64,000 bases of DNA from Roseivirga sp. UBA6061 (lineage in GTDB: Bacteria; Bacteroidota; Bacteroidia; Cytophagales; Cyclobacteriaceae). Location of the stretch: assembly GCA_002427745.1 (NCBI GenBank), contig DIYF01000071.1, forward strand, positions 39,684 to 103,683. The letters are read 5' to 3'. The notes below the pieces were generated by a model. It had not been told where the DNA came from. It saw only the letters and a program-made list of their open reading frames with translations, and made no database searches. A program made the translations under genes and the position numbers. Below, one piece after another: positions 33,736-43,030 of this stretch; the stretch's first letter is position 1; each line of letters begins with the position of its first letter.

Positions 33736-36410
33736 TGGAAAACAGCAATGAATCTCGTCCACCCCGGTGGCCCATTTGGCTCCTCCGGTTTTTCCTGAAA
33801 GCTTCTTATCTGGAAGAGATCGAAGGTAACCTGGAAGAGCGGTTTCATGATAACCTTCTGGCCTATAGAAAGCGCAGGGCCAAATTCGAGTATGTTCGGG
33901 ATGCCCTCCTTCATATACGTCCTGCGCTCATGCGGAATTGGGCAGGTCAAAAGAAACTCAACCATATATCAGTCTTCAGTCTTTATATCAAATCGGCCTT
34001 TCGCATTCTGCTCAAGAACAGGGCCTACTCCATCATCAACCTGCTGGGGCTGTCCGTAGGAATGGGAGTTTGCCTGGTAATCTTTCAATACACCTATCTG
34101 GAGTTAAGCTATGATCAGTTTCACACAGACCATGACCAGATTTACAGGGTAATTATCGAGGAGACTAATGGTGCTGGTCATGAGTCTTACCCTAATGGTA
34201 TAGGTTATGGCTTCGCTCCGGCTGCTATGGACGAGATCCCCGAAATCACGGGCTATCTCAGAAAAGAGAGGGTCAACAGAGTGGCCACCGTAACAAATCC
34301 CGACAACAAACGCGTCTTTTATGAAGAAGTAAATGATCTGCTGTTTGCGGATGCCGGTTTTTTTGAACTATTCAACTTCCCTCTACTGAGAGGCAATGAA
34401 AAATCTGTCTTCAATGACAGCTATAGCATTGTGATCACAGAAAAAACCGCAACAAAATACTTTGGTGATGAGGATCCTATTGGCAAGAGACTGGTCATCA
34501 GTGGCCCGCCTTCTCCCGGTGAGTACCTGGTGACAGGTGTACTTGAAGACATCCCGCTCAATACCCATTGGCAGTTCGACTTTCTGATCCCAATCAAAAA
34601 CTATATAGAATACGGATGGGGTGGGGCGGTTAAGCGAAACGATGACTGGAATGGCTTTAATGTGATCAACTATCTGAAAATCGAAGCAACTGCAGACAAG
34701 CTTGCCGTGATAAATAAGCTCAATGCGATGATAGCGGCCCGCAGGACAGAAGAGGACACCCGGAAACAAGTGTCACTTCAACCGCTGAAAGACATATACC
34801 TGGAGTCAGGTCATCTTTCTTATCAGGGGCATTTCGATAGTACTGGCAGCATAAGGGACATACTGATCTTCGGAATTATTTCGGGTTTTGTGTTATTGAT
34901 TGCCTGGGTCAATTACATCAACCTTTCTGTTACGCAATCCATTCAGAGAACAAAGGAAGTGGGCATTCGCAAGACCCTGGGGGCTATCAGGCATCAGCTC
35001 ATGGCTCAATTTATCTCTGAATCATTGCTACTGAATACTCTTGCGGGAGCATTAGCCATCGGACTGGCCTTTTTGATCTTACCATTACTCAGCAATTTTC
35101 TGGATAAGCCACTTGAAATGAGCCTTGTCCGATTGCCGGAGTTCTGGGCCGTCTTCCTGGCCTTTATAGTGTTGGGCGCTATAGTTTCCGGTATATATCC
35201 TGCCTTTCTACTATCTGGTCATCAACCCATTGTTTCTCTGAAGCCTCAGGCCAACAGTCCCCGAACCTCTGTTTTTCGCAAAGGCCTGATGGTCTTTCAA
35301 TTTCTTATCTCCTTTCTTTTGATCACCGCTACTTATCTTGTTTATGAGCAGGTGAGCTTCCTGAAGACCCGGGAACTCAATGTTGATATGGAAAAAATTC
35401 TTGTGATTAAAGGCCCGAGAGTAGTTCCGGATAAGAAAAAAGGACTAGAGAATTTTAAGGTCTTCCGAACAGAAATGGCCAGACATGCCAATATCGAAGC
35501 CGTTACAGGTTCTCTTTTTACACCAGGTGACTTTTGGACAAGACCCTATCGTCAGCCAGGTGTTCCTGGTAATGAGGCCGCTTACTCCAGAACATTCTAT
35601 ACAACGCTGAATTTTGCTGAAACCTATGACCTTGAGTTTGTGGCAGGGGGACCCTTTACCCGGGAAATGCCAGACGAAAAAGTAGTGATCATCAATGAAG
35701 CAGCGGTAGCTGCCTTTGGCTTTGAGTCTGCTGAACAGTCTATCAACCAGAAACTGGCCGGAAAATCAGGAGGCAGAAATGAGAGAATCGTGGGAGTAGT
35801 GAAAAACTTTCACTGGCATTCCCTTCGCGAAGCGCATGAGCCCTATGTCATCGGTTTGTATGAAAACAACCTGACAGAGCATGTATCCATCAGGCTGAAT
35901 ACCTCCGATCTGTCTAACACACTGACTGACCTGAGAGACAGCTTTGAAAAGTTCTTTCCCGGTAATCCTTTCGATTACTATTTCGCTGATTCCGCATTCA
36001 ACAAGCAATATCAATCAGAACAAAAGTTCAGTCAGTTATTCCTGTTTTTTTCAATCCTGGCCATTTTCATTGGCTGCATAGGTCTTTTTGCTCTCGTTTC
36101 CTACAATGCGAACCTAAGAGTGAAAGAGATTGGTATCAGAAAAGTGCTCGGTGCTCACGTCAGTGTGATTCTGGTACTATTGTCAAAACAGTACCTGCGC
36201 CTGTTTGCTGTTTCTATATTACTGGGTGCTCCTGTGGCATGGCTGGCAGGCAATCGCTGGCTTAATCATTACGATACGAGGATTCCTCTGAGTTTACCCG
36301 TATTTCTTGTTCCATCCATTGTGATGCTGCTCATTGCCACGCTTACCATCGCTCAAAGGACGATAAGAACTGCCAGAGCGAACCCGGTAAATGCCTTACG
36401 AAATGAGTAA
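33735..36410 (+). CDS. FtsX/MacB-type ABC transporter permease with prefix domain
   Basis: The 891-residue permease starts with a soluble 'permease prefix' domain (about 1-70: RFFLKASYLEEIEGNLEERF). Then come a membrane helix (about 93-115), a periplasmic MacB-like domain, three helices (about 375-475, with KEVGIRKTLGAIRHQL), a second helix and periplasmic domain, and three C-terminal helices (about 765-885, with VKEIGIRKVLGAHVSVILVL). Two FtsX modules in one chain are typical of this family, which exports or senses envelope-active compounds. No ATPase gene lies beside it, so it must use one encoded elsewhere. The ATG at 33735 overlaps the PadR stop; a GTG three bases earlier is less likely. 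Confidence 0.92.
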   Translation: MENSNESRPPRWPIWLLRFFLKASYLEEIEGNLEERFHDNLLAYRKRRAKFEYVRDALLHIRPALMRNWAGQKKLNHISVFSLYIKSAFRILLKNRAYSIINLLGLSVGMGVCLVIFQYTYLELSYDQFHTDHDQIYRVIIEETNGAGHESYPNGIGYGFAPAAMDEIPEITGYLRKERVNRVATVTNPDNKRVFYEEVNDLLFADAGFFELFNFPLLRGNEKSVFNDSYSIVITEKTATKYFGDEDPIGKRLVISGPPSPGEYLVTGVLEDIPLNTHWQFDFLIPIKNYIEYGWGGAVKRNDDWNGFNVINYLKIEATADKLAVINKLNAMIAARRTEEDTRKQVSLQPLKDIYLESGHLSYQGHFDSTGSIRDILIFGIISGFVLLIAWVNYINLSVTQSIQRTKEVGIRKTLGAIRHQLMAQFISESLLLNTLAGALAIGLAFLILPLLSNFLDKPLEMSLVRLPEFWAVFLAFIVLGAIVSGIYPAFLLSGHQPIVSLKPQANSPRTSVFRKGLMVFQFLISFLLITATYLVYEQVSFLKTRELNVDMEKILVIKGPRVVPDKKKGLENFKVFRTEMARHANIEAVTGSLFTPGDFWTRPYRQPGVPGNEAAYSRTFYTTLNFAETYDLEFVAGGPFTREMPDEKVVIINEAAVAAFGFESAEQSINQKLAGKSGGRNERIVGVVKNFHWHSLREAHEPYVIGLYENNLTEHVSIRLNTSDLSNTLTDLRDSFEKFFPGNPFDYYFADSAFNKQYQSEQKFSQLFLFFSILAIFIGCIGLFALVSYNANLRVKEIGIRKVLGAHVSVILVLLSKQYLRLFAVSILLGAPVAWLAGNRWLNHYDTRIPLSLPVFLVPSIVMLLIATLTIAQRTIRTARANPVNALRNE

Positions 36411-36455
36411 TACGGGACTTTGCAATATTTACTTTACACAGAAGAAATCAACCTT

Positions 36456-37109
36456 TTACAACTCTGATAATATGTTGGTCAGCTCCTGGTGATCACCGGC
36501 CAGTCCGATAACTCCCAGAGATTTCAGCCTTTCTCCATGCCCATCGAGAATATGACTGCCTCCCAGAAAGCCAATAGTAGGAATGCCTGCACCTATGGCG
36601 GACTGTACTCCGGTATAGCTGTCTTCTATGGCAATAACACGGTCTTTTTCCTTATTGAGGCTCTTCAGTGCTAACTCATACACCATCGGGCTGGGCTTGG
36701 CTTTGGCCACCATTTCTGCCGAGAAAACAGTGTCTGTAAAGTGATGGGTGATAGAAAACTTTTCAAGGGCCTCTTCCACATAGTCTATGTTACTGTTAGA
36801 CACAACTGATTTGGGTAAGGCGATCTGTTCCAGCATTTCGCTCACTCCCTTAATGGGCCGCATGTTGTTCCTGACCAGGGTCTCCAGTTCCAGCATGGTG
36901 CTATGGGTGTCCAGATGACCGGGCAGCTGTTGCTGTTCCTTTAACTGATTGATAATGGCCGTGAAAGTCTTACCGGTGTGTTCGCGAATAAACTGCTCCA
37001 CGGTGATATCTACCTTTTCGGTGTGCAGCCATTCTACTACTACTTCAGCAGCGACCATTTCAGTATCAATCAATACACCGTCACAGTCGAATATGATATG
37101 CTCAATCAT
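36456..37109 (-). CDS. HAD-superfamily hydrolase (beta-phosphoglucomutase-like)
   Basis: The 217-residue protein shows the four HAD motifs: FDCDGVLIDTE (nucleophile Asp and acid/base Asp, residues 8-18), a Ser in 'SVVSNSN', Lys in 'VAKAKPSPMVYE', and the metal-binding 'AIEDSYTGV'. A helical cap lies between motif 1 and 2, as in subfamily IA phosphatases and beta-phosphoglucomutases. It removes phosphate from small metabolites or shifts it on sugars; the substrate is not evident. Its ATG overlaps the stop of the lytic transglycosylase gene (ATGA), so the pair is co-translated. Confidence 0.92.
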   Translation of the reverse strand: MIEHIIFDCDGVLIDTEMVAAEVVVEWLHTEKVDITVEQFIREHTGKTFTAIINQLKEQQQLPGHLDTHSTMLELETLVRNNMRPIKGVSEMLEQIALPKSVVSNSNIDYVEEALEKFSITHHFTDTVFSAEMVAKAKPSPMVYELALKSLNKEKDRVIAIEDSYTGVQSAIGAGIPTIGFLGGSHILDGHGERLKSLGVIGLAGDHQELTNILSEL

Positions 37110-38116
37110 TGAGAATCTATGTTTGCGGGGAGGCTAAAGTAATAGGTATTTCGCTTTACTGTAAGCTTTTTCTTCCGCAACCAGGGGTTATATTTTTTCA
37201 GGGTTTTGTAGTCGATGCCGTGGTCTTGCGCCCAGTCTACCATATTGCGAATGGTACGGGTCACCTTTATCTCTTTGAGCTCATAGGGTTGGTAGAGGTG
37301 TGTAGGGTCAATATCAAAACCAAACTTACCCGGGTCGCTCAAAATCTCTTTGCAGGCCAGTATTCTGAAGAGGTATCTTGAGGTCTCGCTATTGAGCAGG
37401 AGCTTATAGTAATCGTCCTCTTTCTGGTCTTTAATCGCTCTTCGGTAGCCGGCCCTGCCCCGGTTGTAAGAGGCTGCCACATTGGTCCAGTTGCCAAACT
37501 CTTCATAAGACTTCTTCAGGTACTTTACCGCGGCATGAGTGGCTTTGATCGGATGGTATCGTTCGTCTACTTCACGGTTCACTTCCAGGCCCAGCTCTTT
37601 GGCGGTACCGGGCAGCAACTGCCAGAAACCGGCAGCTCTTTTACCGGAAACTACATTCTCAAGACCACTTTCTATGACACAGAGGTATTTGAAATCATCG
37701 GGAATACCGTTTTCTGCCAGTATCTGCTCAATCTGTGGTAACCATCGGTTGGCTCTTTTGATCAGAAAAATCGTGTTATTGTGCCAGTAAGTATTAATGT
37801 GCAACTCACGGTCCAGTCGCTCTCTTACATCAGGAATATTAAGCGGGACCGGTTCTCCTGCAAAGCTGGCCGTTTCAGGCAAGGCTATGCTCTGGGCGTT
37901 ATACTCATTGGGGATGGTCTTAATGACCGGTTCAGAAAGTACTTTGGGAGAGGAGGTATTCGGGGCGATATAATCGGCACTGCCAGGCGAAGGATTGGCC
38001 ATTACCTTGCGTGCCTCATTGTAACCGATATAGAGTATTAATAATATCAGCGGTGCCAGTCGTGTCCACCGGTTACCATCTCCACCTGTCTTTGTTTTTT
38101 CTCCTGCTCTTTCCAA
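37106..38116 (-). CDS. Membrane-anchored lytic transglycosylase
   Basis: The 336-residue protein has one N-terminal hydrophobic helix (about 20-33) and, after a linker, an SLT-type goose-lysozyme domain (about 130-270). The catalytic Glu is in 'CVIESGLE', followed by 'AAGFWQLLPGTAKELGLEVN' and 'NVAASYNRGRAGYRRA'. It cuts the glycan strands of peptidoglycan in the periplasm. The C-terminal part (about 285-330) with 'DYKTLKKYNPWLRKKKL' is a degenerate LysM-like domain. The start is a TTG at 38116; no usable ATG lies before the membrane helix. MltD-like genes of Bacteroidota share this layout. Confidence 0.9.
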   Translation of the reverse strand: MERAGEKTKTGGDGNRWTRLAPLILLILYIGYNEARKVMANPSPGSADYIAPNTSSPKVLSEPVIKTIPNEYNAQSIALPETASFAGEPVPLNIPDVRERLDRELHINTYWHNNTIFLIKRANRWLPQIEQILAENGIPDDFKYLCVIESGLENVVSGKRAAGFWQLLPGTAKELGLEVNREVDERYHPIKATHAAVKYLKKSYEEFGNWTNVAASYNRGRAGYRRAIKDQKEDDYYKLLLNSETSRYLFRILACKEILSDPGKFGFDIDPTHLYQPYELKEIKVTRTIRNMVDWAQDHGIDYKTLKKYNPWLRKKKLTVKRNTYYFSLPANIDSQ

Positions 38117-38220
38117 CCTGATTCTACTTTAATACCAACATTCTCCAAAAACGGGAATCAGATTCATCATGAATGCATCCCGTCTTCAAGTCTAACGTCT
38201 TAAGTCTGAAATCTATTAGA

Positions 38221-38925
38221 CTAGAAGTTCGGAGAAAGTAAGTATTTGGAGTAGAATTCGTCAATCACTTTTACAGCTTCGGTAGGAGTCTCCACCAGAT
38301 TGATCAGATCCAGGTCACCCGGACTTATATTTCCATAGCTGAGCATGGTGCCTTTGATCCAGTCCATCAGTCCGCCCCAGAAGTCTTTTCCCACCAGTAC
38401 AATCGGGAACCGGCCGATCTTGGAGGTTTGTATGAGGGTAACCGCTTCGAAAAATTCATCCAGTGTACCAAAACCACCCGGCATTACGATAAAGCCCTGC
38501 GAGTATTTCACAAACATAACTTTACGCACAAAGAAGTAATCGAAGGAAATCAGTTTATCCGGATCAATGTAGATGTTATTACCCTGCTCAAAAGGCAGTT
38601 CGATATTAAGTCCTACTGATTTTCCGTTTTCTGACCTGGCGCCCTTATTACCGGCTTCCATGATACCCGGTCCACCTCCGGTGATCACCCCGTATCCATG
38701 GCGTACCAGTTTGGCCGCAATATCTTCAGCCATTTTGTAAATAGGATCTTCAGGCTTGGTTCGGGCCGATCCGAATATGGATACACAGGGACCAATTTTG
38801 GCCATTTTTTCAAAGCCATCTACAAATTCGGCCATTACCTTAAAGATCACCCAGGAATCATTCGTTTTGATTTCATTCCAGTTGCGGTCTTTAAAGGCTT
38901 GTTTGATTTTATCTTCGTTTGTCAT
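38221..38925 (-). CDS. LOG-family (TIGR00730) protein
   Basis: The 234-residue protein shows the Rossmann-like fold and hallmark motifs of the LOG family: FGSART, GGGPGIMEAGNKGA and PGGFGTLDEFFEAVT (the PGGxGTxxE signature). Relatives are often misannotated as lysine decarboxylases; those studied are phosphoribohydrolases that free cytokinin-type bases from nucleotides. There are additional 60 residues at the N-terminus before FGSART, as in bacterial type II members. It stands alone between the transglycosylase and epimerase genes, 104 and 138 bp away. The cellular role in this organism is not clear. Confidence 0.93.
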   Translation of the reverse strand: MTNEDKIKQAFKDRNWNEIKTNDSWVIFKVMAEFVDGFEKMAKIGPCVSIFGSARTKPEDPIYKMAEDIAAKLVRHGYGVITGGGPGIMEAGNKGARSENGKSVGLNIELPFEQGNNIYIDPDKLISFDYFFVRKVMFVKYSQGFIVMPGGFGTLDEFFEAVTLIQTSKIGRFPIVLVGKDFWGGLMDWIKGTMLSYGNISPGDLDLINLVETPTEAVKVIDEFYSKYLLSPNF

Positions 38926-39063
38926 AGTGTTTCAGTTTAAATTATGATAACTGGCTGGCGTATCGGAGACGCTGGCCCGCGATGATTCCCGTGGCAGGAG
39001 TAATTTAAAAACCAGGCAGCAAAAATTATGAAACGGGAATTTCAAGAATAGGTTATTCTTTTT

Positions 39064-39975
39064 TTAATGCTTACCCCTGGCAGCCAGGTCAAGTACCGCT
39101 TCTTCAATCTTAGGGAATTTGAATTCAAAACCTGCCTGCTGAATCTTTTCACTGCTTATTCGAGAGCCACCGAGTACGATGGCTGCCATTTCTCCCATAA
39201 TCACCTTAAGTGCCAGAGCAGGCACGTTGATGGGCATAAATGGTTTGCCAAAGGCTTTTGCCGCTGCTTTCGTCAGCTCTTTATTACTAACGGGCCGGGG
39301 GGCCACGGCATTGTAGGCACCTTCAAACGACTCATCTTCTATACTGCGGGTGATCATTTGTACCAGATCAGCTATATGAATCCAGCTCATATACTGCGAG
39401 CCTTTGCCTAAACCTGCCGCAACCGGAGGCTTCAGTAACTCTACCAGAGCACCCCCTTCCGGACTTAGTACCACCCCGATTCTCAGCTGTACCAGCCGAA
39501 TTCCGAGTTCCTGATACTTGCGGGTAGCCAGTTCCCAGGCATCTACCACATGGGCCAGAAAGTCATGCCCTACGGGGCTGTTTTCCCTGATTATGACATT
39601 GCCGGTATCACTGCCATACAAGCCGATAGCCGAAGCAGCAATGATGGTTTTTACTGAATGGTTACCCTCTTTGAGTCGCTTGTACAGCAGGTGTGAGGTC
39701 TGCGTACGACTTTCAAGAATGACTGTTTTACGGTCCTTGGTCCATTTTTGCTCTGCCACCCCGGCTCCTGCCAGATGAACGATGGTATCCACACCATCCA
39801 GCGCGCCCTCTTCCAGGTGATCTTTGGTATAGTCCCAGGTAAAGTTGGGATAAGGGCTGTTGGCTTTTTTGCTGCGGCCAAGTAACGAAACCTGATTACC
39901 CTGCTGTGTGAGTTCCTGGCTAAGGAGACGACCTACCAGGCCTGTGCCTCCTGTAATGAGTATGTTCTGAGCCAT
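39064..39975 (-). CDS. TIGR01777-family NAD(P)-dependent epimerase (SDR39U1-like)
   Basis: The 303-residue protein begins with the nucleotide-binding motif GGTGLVGRLL (residues 8-17) of extended short-chain dehydrogenases. It continues with 'DTIVHLAGAGVAEQKWTKDR' and 'AASAIGLYGS', both characteristic of the TIGR01777 group. The C-terminal 45 residues (PALALKVIMGEMAAIVLGG, then SSEKIQQAGFEFKFP) are the small domain specific to this group. The substrate is unknown for the whole family. Length fits relatives. No operon partner is evident. Confidence 0.93.
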   Translation of the reverse strand: MAQNILITGGTGLVGRLLSQELTQQGNQVSLLGRSKKANSPYPNFTWDYTKDHLEEGALDGVDTIVHLAGAGVAEQKWTKDRKTVILESRTQTSHLLYKRLKEGNHSVKTIIAASAIGLYGSDTGNVIIRENSPVGHDFLAHVVDAWELATRKYQELGIRLVQLRIGVVLSPEGGALVELLKPPVAAGLGKGSQYMSWIHIADLVQMITRSIEDESFEGAYNAVAPRPVSNKELTKAAAKAFGKPFMPINVPALALKVIMGEMAAIVLGGSRISSEKIQQAGFEFKFPKIEEAVLDLAARGKH

Positions 39976-40023
39976 ATACTATAAAAGTAAAAAGGCCCGG
40001 GGCTTGTTCAAGAAATCAGACAT

Positions 40024-40057
40024 AAAAAAAGGCGGCTCCTTTTCAGGAGCCGCCTTT
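40024..40057 (-). terminator. Intrinsic terminator after the TonB receptor gene
   Basis: GGCGGCTCCT (40031-40040) pairs perfectly with AGGAGCCGCC (40045-40054) around TTTC. On the minus strand the stem is followed by seven T residues (complement of 40024-40030), the form of a rho-independent terminator, about 20 bp after the stop at 40078. The other side has only TTT, so it acts mainly on the minus strand. Confidence 0.92.
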
Positions 40058-40077
40058 GTGATCTTAGTTATGATACC

Positions 40078-42927
40078 TTATCTGGCGATAGAGTAGCTGT
40101 ATTTGATACGGAATTCTGTACCAAGCGCACGGCTGGTCTCGATGATAGGCGTACTGCCGAAAGATTGGAATTCTCTTTCTCTCACATCGTTCAGGATATT
40201 GGTAATTCGCAGTCCGATCTGATGTCTGCCCTCTTCGCCAAAACCTTTGGAAATATTCAGGTTCAGGCTGTTGAAAGGTACATCGAATGTGTCAGGAGTT
40301 CTGTTGATACCTACAACGGCCAGCGTGCTACCCTGAACATTGTAGGAGATACCGGCATTCCAGAATCTCTCATAGTCTGTGTAGTTCAGCGAAGTATTGA
40401 TGATATAAGGAGGCTGACCGAGAAAATCTCTTTCCGTATCCAGTGTTTCTCCCAATCTCAATCCGTTCAGACGACCGGCTCTTTCATCGCTGTCCATTTC
40501 TACGGAAGCCTCAGTAAAGGTCACATTGGTAGAGAAATTGAAGTTCTCAAGCTTAGGAGTAAGGAAGCCCAGGTTCTTTCTCAACTCAACTTCAATACCC
40601 GCCATGGTAGCATCACCCACATTTTGTGGAGAAAGGTCATTAGGCTGTGCTGAAGAACGTACCAGTTCGATTGGATTGGTGAAGGTCTTATAGAAAGCAC
40701 CTACGGAGATAGTCTGTCCACCTTCCCAGAAAAGCTCCCATCTCAGGTCAAAGTTGTTGATGTTGGTTTCAACCAGGTCGATGTTACCAATAAAGGTTCT
40801 GCCGGTCAGTACATCCTGAATCTCAGCGGTAGACTTTTCTTTGAATGAAGGTCTGGCGATGGTTCTGGAATAAGATGCTCTCAGGTTAGCACTTTCACTG
40901 GTAGCGTAAATGAAGTTAAGAGATGGGAAGAACTCGAAAGAGCTCAGTACATTCTCATCATCAAAAACACGTCCTGATGGATCATTAGGGTTAGCACCGG
41001 CCTGGTTTACACCCGTGTAGAACTGATCGTACTGCTCAACTCTCACACCGGCAATGGTTTTCAGTTTTTCAGTCAATGGTACCTCAGCAGAGACATAACC
41101 ACCAATGGTATTAATTCTACCCGCATACGAGTTCGATAGGTTGAACTGGTTCTCGACATAAACACCGGTTCCGTCATTAGTATTCCAAACGTTTTCTTCG
41201 GTGAGGAGCCTGTTAGGATCATCATTCAGTCCGAGAGCATCCTGATTACCTCGGATTGAGAGGTTGAAGTTCTGAATTTCAAAGTCTCTTTTCTTGTAGA
41301 TATTGCTGGCACCTACTTTCAGTTTAGAAGGACGTCCGTTGAATTCAAAGTTTTTACGGAAATCCACTTTGGCCACGAGGTTAGTCTCATCCAGAAGTCT
41401 CCAGATTCTGTTGGGCTCTCCTCCTTCTTGTGCGTTGATAGACGAAGTACCATCGTCTTCTAGTGTAAAAGGAGTACTACGGATGTCCTTGTCATCGATG
41501 GTGGAGAAAGTAGAAGCCAGTTTCCAGGTAAGCTCCTGCTCGTTGCCGCTGAAGTAGTGCTCACCGGAAGCAAGCAGGTTGGTCAAAGATCTTTCAGTAT
41601 ACTCCAGGTTATCTACAATGGAGGTGTTAAAGTTTTCATTAGATCTTACGCGGGTTCTCTTAGCAGCTCTCTCAGTACCGTTCTGAATGTGCATGGCCTG
41701 CAACTTGAACTTGGCGTTTTCCATTTTCAGGGCTCCACCCAATAGCGCACTGATCTGTGCATCTCTGGTGCCCAGAGGACCACGGAATCGGGTATCATTT
41801 TCGAGCTGATTTATATCACTCTCATTGGGGCGTACAGCTGCTACATCAATAGCGTTTTCAAAAAACGAAGTAGTGTTTCTGTAGTTCAGGGCACCAATGT
41901 AACCGAACTTATTGTTACCTAAATCAACTTGATTTCCGGTAGATAAGCTGAAGCTGTAGTTGGCAAAGCTATTATCTGTGAAGGTAGCCATGTTAGGATC
42001 GAAGCTACGGGTGATCCTGTTGAGTTCCGGATCATTGTCCAGTGGAGTTGGCAGGTTACCGGTTCTACCGTTAAAGGGTAAATCTCTGGTGCCATCATCA
42101 AAGCCCAGGAAATCAGATCCGCCACCATTGTAGGTAACAAAGTTGTTGTTGAAGTGCATGTCGGGGTTATACCCGATGCTGGCAGATGCTGAAAATGTCT
42201 TTTCAGTAGGGAAATCTACTGTTTCTATGTTTACGGTACCTCCTACAAAGTCAGCAGACAGATCGGGGGTAAAGTTTTTGAATACGATGATATTGTCAAT
42301 CAGCGAGGTTGGGAAGATATCGATCTGAATGGCGTTTCTGTCGGGGTCAAGTCCCGGAACTTCCATGCCGTTCAAGATAGTTTTCGTATAACGATCTCCA
42401 AGCCCCCTTACGAATACATATTGTCCGCCCTGGATAGATACACCGGGCACACGTCTGATCGCTCCGGCCACATCACTGTCACCTGCACGTTTGATTTGTT
42501 GTGAAGAAATACCATCTATCAGGTTGGTAGACTTCTGCTTTATTTTCAATAAGGCAATGTCTGTGGTTTTGATAGCCTCTGCTACAACTTCAATTACTCC
42601 TAAATCTCCGGTTTCTTCTTCCATCCAGATGGCTTCGATAACCGTCACTTCATCGGCTTTTACCTCGAGGCCTGTAATGTTCACGGTCTTGTTTCCAACA
42701 AAAGAAGCTTTGAGGTCATAGGTACCCGGAGCAATTTTGATTTCGAACTTTCCGTCAAAATCGGAAGTAGCTCCATTACTGGTGTTCAGGATAAAAACCT
42801 GTACACCCCACATACCTTCACCTGTCGCTTTTTCGAAAACGGTGCCTCGGATAGTGCCTTGCTGTGCCTGAAGTACGCCTGTGGTTATCATCAGGGCAAG
42901 CAGTGTAAAAATTCGGATAATTTTCAT
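40078..42927 (-). CDS. TonB-dependent receptor
   Basis: From the ATG at 42927 the product has 949 residues: signal peptide (1-21, ending LQAQ), carboxypeptidase-like domain (about 22-110: GTIRGTVFEKATGEGMWGVQ), plug (about 115-240, with 'RRVPGVSIQGGQYVFVRGLG' and 'TILNGMEVPGLDPDRNAIQI') and a 22-strand-size barrel ending 'EFRIKYSYSIAR'. The plug motif 'VRGLGDRYTKTILNG' is typical of the receptors that pair with a secreted beta-helix lipoprotein, which is exactly what precedes it (43031-44695). The frame upstream of 42927 adds 23 residues without signal character, so I use the internal ATG. The ligand is unknown; the Pho-box-like array upstream of the pair suggests phosphate-linked control. 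Confidence 0.93.
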   Translation of the reverse strand: MKIIRIFTLLALMITTGVLQAQQGTIRGTVFEKATGEGMWGVQVFILNTSNGATSDFDGKFEIKIAPGTYDLKASFVGNKTVNITGLEVKADEVTVIEAIWMEEETGDLGVIEVVAEAIKTTDIALLKIKQKSTNLIDGISSQQIKRAGDSDVAGAIRRVPGVSIQGGQYVFVRGLGDRYTKTILNGMEVPGLDPDRNAIQIDIFPTSLIDNIIVFKNFTPDLSADFVGGTVNIETVDFPTEKTFSASASIGYNPDMHFNNNFVTYNGGGSDFLGFDDGTRDLPFNGRTGNLPTPLDNDPELNRITRSFDPNMATFTDNSFANYSFSLSTGNQVDLGNNKFGYIGALNYRNTTSFFENAIDVAAVRPNESDINQLENDTRFRGPLGTRDAQISALLGGALKMENAKFKLQAMHIQNGTERAAKRTRVRSNENFNTSIVDNLEYTERSLTNLLASGEHYFSGNEQELTWKLASTFSTIDDKDIRSTPFTLEDDGTSSINAQEGGEPNRIWRLLDETNLVAKVDFRKNFEFNGRPSKLKVGASNIYKKRDFEIQNFNLSIRGNQDALGLNDDPNRLLTEENVWNTNDGTGVYVENQFNLSNSYAGRINTIGGYVSAEVPLTEKLKTIAGVRVEQYDQFYTGVNQAGANPNDPSGRVFDDENVLSSFEFFPSLNFIYATSESANLRASYSRTIARPSFKEKSTAEIQDVLTGRTFIGNIDLVETNINNFDLRWELFWEGGQTISVGAFYKTFTNPIELVRSSAQPNDLSPQNVGDATMAGIEVELRKNLGFLTPKLENFNFSTNVTFTEASVEMDSDERAGRLNGLRLGETLDTERDFLGQPPYIINTSLNYTDYERFWNAGISYNVQGSTLAVVGINRTPDTFDVPFNSLNLNISKGFGEEGRHQIGLRITNILNDVREREFQSFGSTPIIETSRALGTEFRIKYSYSIAR

Positions 42928-42961
42928 TGTATAAACGTTGTTTGTATCTCTTTCTAACATG

Positions 42962-43000
42962 CAAAATGCTCGTAAGCCATTAAGACTTCCGAGCATTTTG
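42962..43000 (-). terminator. 11-bp perfect hairpin between lipoprotein and receptor genes
   Basis: CAAAATGCTCG (42962-42972) and CGAGCATTTTG (42990-43000) are perfectly complementary around a 17-nt loop, 31 bp beyond the lipoprotein stop. There is no T-run on the minus strand, so it is more likely an mRNA end-protecting or attenuating structure that would let the lipoprotein be made in excess of the receptor. Confidence 0.5.
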
Positions 43001-43030
43001 TATGTGTCAAACTTCTGTTATTCTCAATTT

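Noticed and set aside
37535..38041. Plus-strand frames of 68 to 86 codons inside the lytic transglycosylase gene
   Set aside because: All are shadows of a well-supported minus-strand gene with catalytic motifs.
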